Made by a program: the position numbers and the translations under genes
Shown: piece after piece, positions 34,063-45,819 of the stretch
How positions within the stretch are numbered: the first letter of the stretch is position 1
Layout: each line of letters starts with the position of its first letter
Source of the DNA: Nymphaea colorata
Lineage: Eukaryota > Streptophyta > Magnoliopsida > Nymphaeales > Nymphaeaceae
Reading direction: 5' to 3'
DNA length: 64,000 nt
NCBI RefSeq assembly: GCF_008831285.2
Contig: NC_045145.1
Span: forward strand, 20,396,802-20,460,801
The notes under the pieces: model-generated
What the model was told of the DNA's origin: nothing
Database searches by the model: none
What the model saw: only the letters and a program-made list of their open reading frames with translations

Positions 34063-36132
34063 GTCGCGAATCGGGATAAATAACTCGAACGATTTAAAAA
34101 ACGAATAAAATCAAAACAACAACGATAAGAACTTCGAATTAGGGTTTCTACCGATGGAGGAAACCCTAGAATCAGGGACTTTTCTAGGGTTTCTTCCTCT
34201 TCTCCCCTTCGCTCTTCTTCCGCGCGCCACAACGGGTAGGGTTAGTTTCGGGTTTAGGGTTGGGGTTGCGGTTGGGTGGAGATCGGGGGTTCTCTTCTTC
34301 CTCTCTGTAGGCTGCAGCTCTTCGCTAACCCCGTGCAGAGAGAAATCCTTTTTCCTCACGGCTTCTCTAAAAAGCGAGGGATCGGCTGAAGCCCCGGGCG
34401 TCCCGCCTCCCTCGCGCGCGATATAACTCGTCGGGCACGTGCAAACCCTCCCGCGTTCTTGACCCTACGCGTGGCCGTTGATTGGTGGTCCGGTTTTGAT
34501 GATACAGCCCTGCGGGGGAAGACGTTTTCCCGTGTTTGTAGAACGTTACAAACTGAACGTCCCTGTTCCCGGCATCTGCAAGATAGAACATAGACCAAAA
34601 CCCTTTGTCGTGTTTGTTTGAAGCAGAACCCGTGCCTTAGAGCTTGGCATGGATAGACTTAGAGTAGGCAAACCTCTTACTCGAGCTCGTATTCGAATCA
34701 GTAGATGACTGGGTTACTGGGTCAGTCAGTTGACTCGTCGATTTGATCAAGTTTTAATCGAGCAAGTCAAAACGAGTCAAGGCACAGTCACATCCAGTCA
34801 GGAATGAATTGCATTTTTATGTTTTAACTTGCATATCAATGTTACATTCTGTAGGGCAAAGAGTTGATGCCAGTAGTTTTGGACAAAAAAAAAAATCATT
34901 GTTTTTATATGTTCAATTATTGTATTCATCTCTTGCATAATACACTAAAGGCATATAAATGAGTATAGTAACAACTATTTTAAGGGATTGTTTGGTAATT
35001 GTAATACTTTGTTAATGTACAATAAAATATTGCATAGCATTAGCATCTCCAGGTTGAACTCATGCATTAAAAGATTATTGTGGCCTTTTTGTTGGATTTG
35101 AAGGGGCAATCAAAAAACTCTTACATACAGATGAATCCACAAAAACAACATTCAACTATTTAGCAAAGATGTACTTTATTTTAGCTACTTTTAAAAGCAA
35201 ATCAGAACCTAAGAGTATCAGCTCCAAGAGTTTTATCCAACTAAAGGTTTTCCTTAAGTAATCATTTAAAAGGAAAACATACAACTAGGAGCCAGAAAAT
35301 TCTGACCAAGGGGCATCATGTACAAAATTTTAGAGGTTGTTTGGATGACACTTGAAAACCAGATTTTGAAGTGTTTGGGTGCCATCAAAATTGGGTTTTC
35401 TTCAAACCTAAACAAAACTTGGAAGGAAATGAAAAAAAGGGTCTCCTTTAAATGATTAAAAAGGCAGGTTTTGGACTTATCATTAAAAAAAAAAGTTTAT
35501 ATAACTCATTAAAAAACATGGTTTTAATAAAACATAGTTTTTACAAAATTGGGTTAGAGGAAGCCAAACGCCTTCTTAATTTTTTAAGGGGCATTATTAT
35601 GTAAAAGAAAAAAATTATTCTAAAATAATAATATAAAAATAAAAAAAAATATTTTAAGGTCTGTTTTTCCACACCTGTCTGTCATCCTTTTTGATGAAAA
35701 AAAAAAAGCGTGCAGCTATCTTAAAAGGTTAAAATTAAAATTAAAAGCCGCGACATAAATAGAACGTTAAAACAGCATACTGGCATCGCCCTACAAGGTG
35801 ACATCGCCAATTTTAAGAACCAAAACAGGTTGTTGAAGATAATTCTTCGCACGAAAAAGTATGGTAAGTCGAAAACTTTTTTAACACTTCCTCACTTGAC
35901 CAAAAGGATCTAAAGCTCAATAACAGCAAAAAAAAAAAAAAAAAACGAGGTTAAAAGCCAACGATCAAGGAAAAAAGCATGATAGTGCGTGCTTGTACTT
36001 GGCCCCCACTTGCTTAAACTTACGCCCTCCAATTTTCTGAGTAAAATAATCACTAGAAAGATAAGTGGCGATCTGCAGTCCAGACTTCACCTCCACTCTC
36101 TGTCTGTCTCCCCCCTCTCTTCTTCGCCGGCC
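34063..36132. promoter_or_regulatory. Divergent intergenic region between PRP4 and the plastid membrane gene
   Basis: About 2.1 kb between two divergently transcribed genes. The PRP4 side (34140-34262) has a dense cluster of telo-box-like words (AAACCCTA or reverse): 34140-34147, 34161-34168 and 34185-34192, with related GTAGGGTTAG and GTTTAGGGTT at about 34236 and 34252. Telo-boxes are known in promoters of plant housekeeping and translation genes. The middle (about 35330-35580) carries a TTTGGATGAC-type repeat. The CT-rich stretch at 36088-36125 is the leader of the downstream gene. Confidence 0.55.
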
Positions 36133-39100
36133 ATGGCTCAGCTGACGGGTTGCGTAGCTCGTCTCTCTGTGACACCTCCTCGTTCCTTTCCCCACGTCCG
36201 CCATGAAACCTTTTTGAGTTCCTCCTTGCTATTTGCCTCTTGCTCTCCCAACAAGAGAACGACCCCGCCGGTCTACGTTACTCGCGCCAAAAGGGTCTCT
36301 TCTCGCACCGGGAAGTTCGAGAAGGCAAAGAACTTAACGACGACGACCACCACCACTACAGAAGAGGAAGGAGAGGGGAAGCAACTGCCGGAGGGAGCGG
36401 TGTTGCCGGGGGACGAGGTGGCCAACGTGGATAGCGTAATCGACATGCCAGTTTTGCCAGGCGAGAAGCAGGATTTCTGGGAAGGGGAGAAGTGGGACGG
36501 GCTCGGATTCTTCGCTCAGTACATGTGGGCGTTTGGAATCGTCTTTGCGGTAAATTATTTTCTCGCATATGTCTGCACTACTTTCGCAGTTCGGCTCTTT
36601 TTTCCGGTGTTTGGGAAACAAGTACAGGGGATTTGTTTCCACGTCATGGCAATTCTGGCGTTTGGTTGTAACGAATTCCTTTCCCCTTTTACTGAATCTG
36701 GCGTTTGTGCGGGCCCTTGGGCAGTGCGTTTCGCACTGGCGCTGAAACCGCCGAACCTAATTCTGATGATTGGACTCTACATAACATTATATTTCCATTC
36801 GAACATGCAAAATAGAATTCTTGTTGCCTAATTTGGTGAACACGAGGAAAATTTCATGGGTGTTCCTTACATGTGTTCAGAATCTAATTAGGAATTCGTT
36901 ATTGATTTTGGTGCGTCTGTTATGTATGGTGCGGTACGGATTGATTGTTATGGTGGCCTAGAGATAGTGTTTGATTATGGCTATTTAACAAGAGAGAAAT
37001 AGAAGTGATTGAGAACAAATGCCGAAAACAGAAATCATGAAGCACTTCGGATTCCAGAACTTTCACATGGGTAGCTGCCACACTCATTTTGTATCCAGGA
37101 ATAAAACTAGATCGTGGTAAAACAAATGTAGGTGCAAGCAAATGGGATGGATAGGATCCATATAGTTTCTCACACTTCAAAAGGCAAAGGTGGTGCTCAA
37201 GTATCTCTGTTTGGAATCCCACAAAGTGGATTTCAGATCATAGTCGTTATTTCAAAATTCAAATACACTCTTAGGAGGCATTTGACAGCTTGGAATTTTA
37301 ATTTTGGAATCAAATTCCAGAATCACAATTCCTCCTCTAACTGGAATGGAATAACCAGGTTTCAGTTTCCTGCCCTGTTTCATGGTGTGGAATCTTGATT
37401 CCAAAATTAATAATGACCTGTTTGATGAAACAAGAATTAGAATTCTGGAATTAAAAAAAAATTAGCATTGGATTCTTTTGAAACTCATAACTGCAGCCTT
37501 ATTGCACAAACCCAGAAATTCCACCGAGCAATTAGAAAACCCAACAAATTATTACATGCTAAATTTGAGGGGCTAAAAACTTGTGTATCCAATCTTTCCT
37601 AGCTGACAATTTTTAAACCAAATTTATCATGCCTTCTCCACACAATGGCAAGCATTGTGTTGCCTTCTTTATCCTGCACTTCCTCCACCATAAATCAAAT
37701 ATATTTTTCTCTTCACACAAAAAAGACAAACTAAAATAGGTAAAAAGTATTGAAAAGGGTAGGACCAAATCAATGGACAATCACAGTACATGATGCAAAG
37801 CAAGCAGTCAAATGCATACTCTGGTTCCTGTGTCAAGATGCTTGAAGTGGCTTGAACATTGGTGCATTTTTTACTATGTCAGGTATGATCATGGACCTGC
37901 ACAAAATTACATAGCAATAGCAGCTTAAATACTTCTAGACTAACCTGACATTGCTACCACGAATGAAAGCTCCAAACTTGGCACCCTTCCGTCCTACCAA
38001 AAGAGCAGATAATGTTCAACAGCAGATATGTAACTGTATCTTGAAATCTGGACATTTCTCACCTAAAAACCCCAGCAGAACACTCATTCATTCTTTCAAC
38101 TTTCCTTAACAAGAATCACGAAGCAACCAAATCAAAACCTCCTGTTCAAATTTGCATTCACTGGCCTTCAAACACTGACACAACTCACAGAATAAATAAC
38201 GGTGGAGATGCTAACCAATTCATTCCCCCAACCAAGAGCAGCACAACTAAAGACTCTTCTGTTCCCTGAACTGCTCCCGCAAGAGACACAAACTCTCTTA
38301 AATCTCTTCACTCCACTCTTGAACTAAGCATGGATTCATTTTCAAGTTTTCACATGAGAAGATTAGCAGCCTTTTCGATGAGTAAAAAACCGGTTTTAGC
38401 ATTCAAAAAACTAGCTTTATAGCACTTGTACTGAGAGAGATAGAGAGCAGTGAGGATGCCTTAGCTCTCATGTGCAACTGGTGCTTCTCCTTCACAGACA
38501 GCAGGTAGGAAATGGCTTATCCTTTGGGCAGCAGGCAGGAGTCGGCTCCTCCTTCACACAAACCGGGCTGCATAATTTTGATTCCAGAATCAAAGATTCA
38601 AAATCCAACCCCATGGTCAGAAGTCCTTGATTCTGGAGTGAACATTCCCCGATTTTTTCAGTGATTCTTATTTTCTTAAAAACATGAATTTTGATTCTAA
38701 AATACCAATAATTCCATGCAATCAAATGCCCCTTAGTTTCCTCTATGGAGCTTTCTGAACGCGTTATTTAATTCTGAAGTAACTTAAGTACTTCCTGTGT
38801 TGTAACTTCCAGGTGATATTCACCTTGTTTCGTGATCCAAGTTAACTTGTTGACATCAACCAGAAATGAGCTGATATTTCTTTAGGAATTGCTCAAATAT
38901 TTCATCACCTTGGTCACTGATGCAGCAAGTTCTATTATCTGTCTCTTTAATGTGCTTATCTTATCCTTTTCTTTTAATGTTTACTATTTTTTTTCTTATT
39001 TTGTCTGATTCAATACAGTTTCATTTATCCGCGTGCTTCTTGCTACTGATCTTTTCAAGGACGTCCAGTCTAGATCCAATGGCGGAGCCAGGATTTTTTA

Positions 39101-41797
39101 GTCATGGGGCACTTGCATTGGTGACACAAATTTAGTGTGGGCACTGCATATAATTTTGGAGTCATAACAATGTAATTTTGAGACATTATAATGTGATTTT
39201 TAATGGTCTGGTGTGGGCAGTGGCCCACCCTAGCCAACAAGTAGCTCCGCTACTGTCTACATCCATGCCCTGGTACAAGTAAAAGTCTGATATGTTTTTT
39301 TCTTGAGCTATTGTAGAACTTGTAGAAGCTGCCTAATAAGAGTTTTAGTTCACAACAGAATAGGATGCAACAGTGACTTGAATGTGTAGCATGAACGTAG
39401 TTATTTCCCATAAATTTTTTTTGCTAGGAATATTTTACTAAAAACATGGCCCCTACGTTCGCCAATTAGGAGTCCAAGCAGTGCTAGGGTTCGTCCTTCT
39501 GAAGCTGTTGACTCTAGCTGGCTAGGAGCATGGTTGTCCTATAGTACCTGCTGAGTGCTTGATGCTTGAAAAACCTGTTGCATTGACGACTATATTCAAA
39601 ACTCAATGTTTTCTCTTCTTTCTCTAGTAGTTATCTGCTTCCACATCAAATGAATTATCCTTTTTTTTTTCCAGTTCTTAGGTGAATTATATCCAACTTC
39701 TTCTCCCGTTGCACAACAGTCCATATAAAAATGACATCTACAGCTTGTTGCTTTTATTTCATTAGTCTTGATACTTGCATCAATTATCCATGAGCATGTG
39801 CTGTTTCAGAAGTGTTTTTTTCTACTTCAAAAATATAAATGACAATATACATTGCTGATTTTGAAACTTGAATAACATAACGGACACTAAAAGGTGGACA
39901 GGAATGATGATTTTGAGACTTTAGTCAAGAACTTCCAAGTTGTCAATTCAACAGATTGCATGGACTGTTATTAAAAAAGACATGCATTTGACAGAAAATT
40001 TGAGGGGATATATATGTTTGAAATACTCTTTTTACTTGTTAGCCTGTCTAGTAATTACTATTCAGGCTTGTTGAAGATAAATGAAGCCGATGACATTTCT
40101 GCTGAGCTAGACAGTTTGGCTGAGTGGTTACATTTGTCCCCAAATCTGTTAAGAGCATTTGATGCCTTGTGAGTTAACAAGTTTTTTGAAGTTAAATGGA
40201 GGCGTAGTCAACTTATTGGCCCTTGATGACTTGCTAAGTATTACACTCTTTTGGGCTATTTGGATACTGTATTGCACAATTTTCAGTGATTGTTCCTCCT
40301 AGTTACTATTCCATTGTAGCATATGTAATGTAACCATGTTGTTTGAACTTTTAAGTCAAGTCGAAAATGCACCTAAGACCCTATTTATATAGCATGTTCT
40401 CTCCAACTTTTTATCCATCATTCCTAATTTTTTTTATTCTGTATTGTGTAATCATTAAAAAATTTTTTGAGAGGCATGCAGCATGGTTACACTTTCTTCT
40501 GCTCCATTGGTTGGAATGATAAATATGTAGGATCCACCAATCATATCATCACTGTGAGAAAAGAAAATAATAGACCAGTTTTTCTTAGTTGATGCATAAT
40601 ATTGTTATTTCTTGCTTGAAAAATGTAAAATTATTTCTGTTACTTCATATAAGTTGGACAATAGCTGTCCAGTTTCTACTTTCTAGTACTAAATGTGAAC
40701 GCCTTCTTTCCTTTTTCCATATTAGCAGCCTAGAGAAGGAGGTTAAGCACTTGCTGCCGTATCGTTTTTTGAATGTATGTTATAGAAGTTTGGTCTTGTA
40801 TTATGGCGTATTTAGTCATCATTATAAAATGACCTAGTTGATTTTTATCTTCTCAATGATACTCATGTATCATGACAATCTAGATTCTACACCATGTCCC
40901 ACTCAAGGCCTTAATATATACCAAGGTATACTTTCTGCATCCTTAATCAGAATCTTGATAAAGCAATGGTAGCCTTCTTATCTAAATTTTCTGGCTCTGC
41001 TACTGGTTCATACTGCATGGGAGATGCAGATAACCATAATTTATTTACAGCTGGGTAGCTGTAAATCCTATGCAAACTGCTTGTCAATATTGAAGGATGA
41101 GAGAGATGGTCAAACCTTCACATTTAGTAAAAATTGAAAAAGCTCTTTTCTTCTCCTAATGATCGAAAATTAATACTACTTTGCAAAATTAATCATTTCA
41201 TGCTGGAGTAGGGACACCAAAAACAACTACTCACAGTGAGTTGCTGCAAGTCATCTACAATCTGCTTCCGTACCCCAGGGGTTTTGAGAGGAAGAGAGGA
41301 ACTAGGAATCTGATGACAAGTTGAATCATGATGATGTACTTGCTGCTGATCTTGTTTGTAAACCTTGTTTTTTGTAGCAGGTTCATGGCACATATATATG
41401 ACTTGTATATGTGTGTGTGTGAGAGAGAGAGAGAGTTCATTGAGCACAGTTAAGCAACTCAGCAGTTTTTGCACTTCCTTTGTGATTGTGAGCCATAAAT
41501 GCATGCTCATGCCTGCTTGCAGCCTATTTTGTGAAGCTCTGATGATTAATCTTCTGAACATTTTTGCAGCTGCGTTTGTATTTTGTGAAGTGCTAATTGT
41601 CAATCTTCTGAACATTTTTGCAGCTAATCGCATGTGTCATTGCTGTAGCCACATACAATGAAGGTGCGACTGATTTCAAAGACACGCCCGTATACAAGGA
41701 GTCAATAAAATCCAGGGAGTTGCTTGAAGAGCCTGATGCATCAGGTTCTGATGTGTTTGAGTCCAACCCAACAGAGGAGGCCCCATCTCTTGAATAG
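36133..41797 (+). CDS. Plastid-targeted single-span membrane protein of unknown function
   Basis: Two exons, 36133-36549 and 41624-41797, join in phase to give 196 aa. The N-terminus ([19 protein letters not shown]) is Ser/Arg/Thr-rich and acid-poor, fitting a chloroplast transit peptide. Next come a Thr-repeat acidic linker, the conserved-looking [19 protein letters not shown], and one membrane span (about residues 124-148) made across the exon junction ([11 protein letters not shown] joined to [14 protein letters not shown]). The tail contains [13 protein letters not shown] and [17 protein letters not shown] recognise this as a plant-conserved small chloroplast membrane protein of undefined role; the function is unknown. 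The ATG at 36133 follows a CT-rich leader. Reading on from exon 1 without splicing gives a longer false frame to 36831. The 5.07 kb intron holds at least two transposons and a duplicated splice acceptor just before exon 2. Confidence 0.85.
37274..38732. mobile_element. Candidate non-autonomous PIF/Harbinger-like element
   Basis: Ends match as imperfect inverted repeats of about 40 bp. The left end starts GGAGGCATTTGACAGCTTGG and the right end, reverse-complemented, starts GGGGCATTTGATTGCATGG; both run into a GGAATT...GAATCAAA block. The element is flanked on both sides by TTA (37271-37273 and 38733-38735), the 3-bp target typical of PIF/Harbinger. No transposase is present; the interior holds a fragment related to SmD3. 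An alternative is two separate small elements that happen to flank the fragment. Confidence 0.55.
37833..37993 (-). pseudogene. SmD3 snRNP core protein fragment (two exons, frameshifted)
   Basis: On the - strand, 37993-37945 and 37896-37833 are two exon pieces separated by a GT-AG intron. They encode FIRGSNVR joined to [20 protein letters not shown] and a stop. This matches the Sm2 motif region of SmD3, where FIRGSKVR and IPDMLKNAPMFK are characteristic. Upstream in the first piece DGRVPSLE lies in another frame from FIRGS; restoring the family order would need about four missing bases, so the copy is broken. Only the C-terminal part of the Sm fold is present. The kept intron points to DNA-level capture rather than a retrocopy. 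Confidence 0.75.
39077..39255. mobile_element. hAT-type MITE, CAATGGCGGAGCC family (copy 1)
   Basis: A 179-bp element with ends CAATGGCGGAGCCAGGA and, reverse-complemented, CAGTAGCGGAGCTACTTG. It is flanked by the near-perfect 8-bp duplication TCTAGATC/TCTACATC (39069-39076 and 39256-39263). Non-coding. Same family as 45640-45819 and 58820-58990. Confidence 0.8.
41525..41625. repeat. Tandem duplication of the splice-acceptor region
   Basis: Two 47-base copies at 41525-41571 and 41579-41625 (period 54) share the block CTTCTGAACATTTTTGCAGC. Each therefore carries a full polypyrimidine-AG acceptor. A weaker third copy may precede them at about 41471-41517. The second acceptor (AG at 41622-41623) is the one that keeps the frame of the plastid membrane gene. 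Confidence 0.85.
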
Positions 41798-43634
41798 CCC
41801 AGTCTGTGCCACGGCCACCATTTGGGTTGCTTGCTCTGCAGTTCCTCCGTCATTGTGTCTCATTGAATATTTGACGAAATCAATAGAATCCTTACTCCTA
41901 TTTGCTGGTGCAGAGGTGTCTCTTATAGCCTGTCCTGTTTGGAGTTAAGCCTGAGAGTCAGCTATAGTGATGAGTGGCACTCAATTTGGCTGAACGTCTA
42001 TATGTAGTCATAAGCTGTGTAATTCATTAAGATTCTTTGTTAGATCTCATTTTATAGGGATAAAGGTTATTTTAATATTAGATGTAAGTGTCCTACATTC
42101 CTATCTTGCAATCTAGAGTGATTAGCAGAGTGGCCATCTTATCAGTTATTGATGCGAAGCGCCTGGCTTTCGCCTCGTCACATTCAACTGCCTACTTCAT
42201 CCAAGTGCACTTAAATGCCTTCATGTAGTACTAAAAGATGAGGTTTTTTTACCTGACTGCTGATCTGCTTCTGTTAAACAAATCAAACTGACCATTACAC
42301 GGCCAAGTATATGTTTACTACAAAAATTCTGCATCTAGAGCCTTGCTTCTGTTCATTATGTTTTCTTGGAGCGATTTGTCACATTATATTAACAACTCTT
42401 GACATTATCACCTTGTTTAGTCGAAACCGTCTGTTTCTGGTAACAAGTGTGCTTCATCATTTCTAAACAACTCGTGCATGAGCTGCGTTGGCATCTCGGA
42501 TGAGGTGGACCTCGCTTGGCCAGGCAAACCCTTAAATTCTATTACTTTCTTAACAACTTTTCAGGTTTTACTGTCGTTTACCTGGTTGCAGATTTAAATG
42601 TCTCCATCTCTCTCCGTCTCTCATCAAGCCATTGCAATCTAACTTCCGTCTCAGATGGGGTACTTCGAAATTTTGCCTCTGATTTGAAAATTTTATATCT
42701 TAGATTTGAAATCGCCTTGGATATAAGATATGAGGGAACCAAACACGCCCTCAGTTCTCGTTTGCTGGAAGCTTGTTTCATTTGGATTAAATCACTTGTT
42801 TTCCAAATAAGCTATTTTTAACTTTCATGTCTATTCTTTTCGTTTTCTCACTGTTCTATCGTCACTTTTCTCAATGCATTTTGTTCTTTCGTATCAGTAC
42901 GTAAATGGTTATAAACGTACAACTAAATTTTCATTTACTTTTATCCTTCCTTTTACTTGTTGTCATGTTCTATAGCTAATTTATTTTTTTTGGGCTACTG
43001 CTCACAAATTTTTGCCTTCATGACTGTTCTACATGCATATCTAGGCTGCCACCTCCTAGCAATTTTTATGGTCTGGTTTCCCCGCATCTGCTTCCTACAT
43101 CCATTTCATATTTTGGTAACTACACACAATTTTAATACTCGAAATTGTTTAGTTCATGCATAAAGCACCTATTTGAGGGAGACTTCACATCAGTTGGCTG
43201 CTAGATGTTGCTGCATGGCTAAAAAATCAAAATCTGTCTCTAAACTCATCACAAATTATTGCATTAAAGCTATAAACTGTCACTAGTGCATCTATAGCTA
43301 AATACTCAAGTTTTTTAGTTTCTTAGCCATCCGGCAGCCGGACATGATTTTGTTCCGTATGTCGCAAGCATGACATCCTATAAAACACATTATATATGTA
43401 AGGTTTGCATCAAATTGTAAGGTCGGTCGTATCAGAAATGTATGTTCATTTGGTATGAAATGTTAGGCTTTGACAGGTGATATCAAATTAAATTCAAATG
43501 CAAATCTCCATGAAGCCCCACACAAGTCCACTCCAACAAGATGAAACAAATCATTGGGTAAAAGCCTGTTCCATTTCCCTTGCCTTCCCCTTTTTTAACT
43601 TTTCCAATCAAAAATTTAATATAAAAGTGCGAAA

Positions 43635-43697
43635 GTCGCCGGGGTGACGTGGTGTAGAGTGTAGGCCGACACAAATCATCGTTCGAATCCGTGCAGG
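43635..43697 (+). repeat. Possible tRNA-derived SINE head
   Basis: The stretch contains GGGTGACGTGGTGTAGAGTG, like a degenerate A-box region, followed about 30 bases later by CGTTCGAATCC, a good RNA polymerase III B-box. It does not fold as a standard tRNA by eye, so a SINE relic is more likely. A second B-box-like GGCTCGAACT (reverse strand) lies at 47482-47491. Confidence 0.35.
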
Positions 43698-45639
43698 AAA
43701 AAGGTCATGCTCCGGATATCCATATCCGAATCAGACTTATCCAGATTTGAGCCAGACCCGAACTTGGCTTCTGACTGAACCGATCCAAAAGTCCGCCTGA
43801 GGCCCTTTTTCGTCCTTCCTTCTGGTCGTAGGTACATTTGGGTAATTTAAGTTCGAGCAATCACTGTCCCAAGTCCGAAATTGCCCTCCCGTATTTTCTC
43901 CCTTCTTCGATCGGCCTTTGTCCTTTTGCGTTCCCGTAGTTTTTTAAAGATTTCGGGGTATTTAATTCGAAGGGGTAACGTGGGCAGTCCACCGTTCCAC
44001 CGGTCCGAGCGGGACCCGCGCGTCACGTGACTCCTTTAAAACGCGAATTGACTGGAAGCAACGTGACCACGTGATCGCCAGACAGAGCCGGTCGTCCGGT
44101 ACCGGATAAAGGTCGAAGACGACGTCACCTAACCGGATGGCTACCGATAGAACCGGTCGCGAGAGTGCCCCCCCATGTCGATCGATAAGGTATTATTGGA
44201 TCCGGTGTATACGTCCAGATCCAGATAGGGTTCCGGGTTTGGGGCTGTCCGGTCAGGATCTGTTCGGATTTGAGTTGGGGATCATATTGGATCAAATCCG
44301 AATATGGTCATACCATATTGGATATTGTTGTCTAATTTCTGGTCAAAAGGAAGAACCCGGCATCCTTCTTCGCTTTACTGCACATGGGCACCGGGAACAC
44401 AAGATCAGAGCCTACCGGCCTTTTATTTTTTTTAATTCAATTTTAAACACTTTAAACTATTTTTTAAATAAAACTTGATATAAACGATGCTTGTTGGGCT
44501 GATTTATTATGTTGGAGAATGTTTTCCTTGGGAAACATTTTCCATGCTCACGGCAAACGCATGCCCAAGAAAACGAATACCTTCGTGTAGGAGGGAGGCT
44601 GCGGTAGCGTCCAATGGAGGCTCCAGCTGTCATCGCGAGTTCGATCCTTAGGGCTGACGTCATATCTGACGTCCTCTCTGACCGCTCGATCCCTTCTCCT
44701 GTGGCTGTAATTAAACCCCAGGTCAAGGACGCAGGGGCAGAAACGGACATCACTAAAATGCGGGATTTGAAAAAGAAAAATTTTAAGAAAAGCACATTAA
44801 TTAAGTCGCACCTTCGAGATGACTGCTCGCCCTAAATGACCGTGTTACCCCTTCAAAGTCATGGTACCCGATCGAGATCCGGATCCGCTTCTCATTATCC
44901 CCAAATCCAAGGTTTAGGTCCGAGGGAGTTGGATCTTTAAGCCCTGGAAAAATACCAAAAGAAAGCACTTTTTTAAAATCGTGACAAGGAAGAATCTTTG
45001 GTTCTTTTTTTCAGGTCGGATCGCATTATGAGTCTGAAAGCTTATAACTTGCAAAAATGAAAAAAAAAAATCAGAAAAAGGTACTATTCTGAAAATCAAA
45101 ATAATTCCGTTGATACAAATTAAAAAGTCAGAAGGGCCAGGGGTGCATGGCTTGCCATGTGATGCTTCTTACATCTTTGGTGTCTTCACAGGGTTTTCTT
45201 CTTGTGAGACGGACACATGTAGAGCCGACTGTCATTTGGACCAACGTGGTTTAACTGTCCACCATGCAGCGGTTTCTCGATTATTTAAACAAAAAAAAAA
45301 AAAGTGCATAGCAATATTTTATAGACAACGATAGAAATATTTAAATAACCAAGAAATGGCTTGCTCTTTGTGGTTCATTCAAGCATTCCTAATGTTCATT
45401 CAACTGTTATGTCTTATTGTTTAATGTAACTATATGAAGGGGCACATTGTGCTATCAATCTTTGAAGCTTATGCAAAAAGTAGGTTGGTAGAAGTAACCG
45501 ATATGCTTGATGGTTTCTGATTTCAGACACTTAATATTAAATCCACGTTTTATAAGCCTATGTAGTCATATAGTATACATTTCAACTTAAGGGTCGCACA
45601 TACTATCATTTTCAGTCTAGAAAAATAACACTCAAAGAA

Positions 45640-45819
45640 CAGTGGCGCAACCACATATAGGCTAGTGTAGGCAACTACTTACACCAACTTCTCATTTTTC
45701 TTTCTTTTTTATACTAAGATTATTTAATATTTACTTTGTTATACATTTAGGTGCCCCTCCAAGTATAAAAAACCTGTGAATCGGTGCCCTTTCAAAAAAA
45801 AATTCTGACTCTACCATTG
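45640..45819. mobile_element. hAT-type MITE, CAATGGCGGAGCC family (copy 2)
   Basis: A 180-bp element with ends CAGTGGCGCAACCACAT and, reverse-complemented, CAATGGTAGAGTCAGAA. Flanks TCAAAGAA (45632-45639) and GCAAATAA (45820-45827) match at six of eight positions, so the duplication has decayed. Nearly the same length as the copy at 39077. Confidence 0.65.

Noticed and set aside
36550-36831. Extension of the plastid membrane protein frame past 36549
   Set aside because: A GTAAAT donor at 36550 joins in phase to an exon at 41624 that completes the membrane span and a family-like tail; the extension is intron.
43635-43697. A functional tRNA gene
   Set aside because: A B-box is present but no proper acceptor stem, anticodon stem or A-box spacing could be drawn; kept only as a possible SINE relic.
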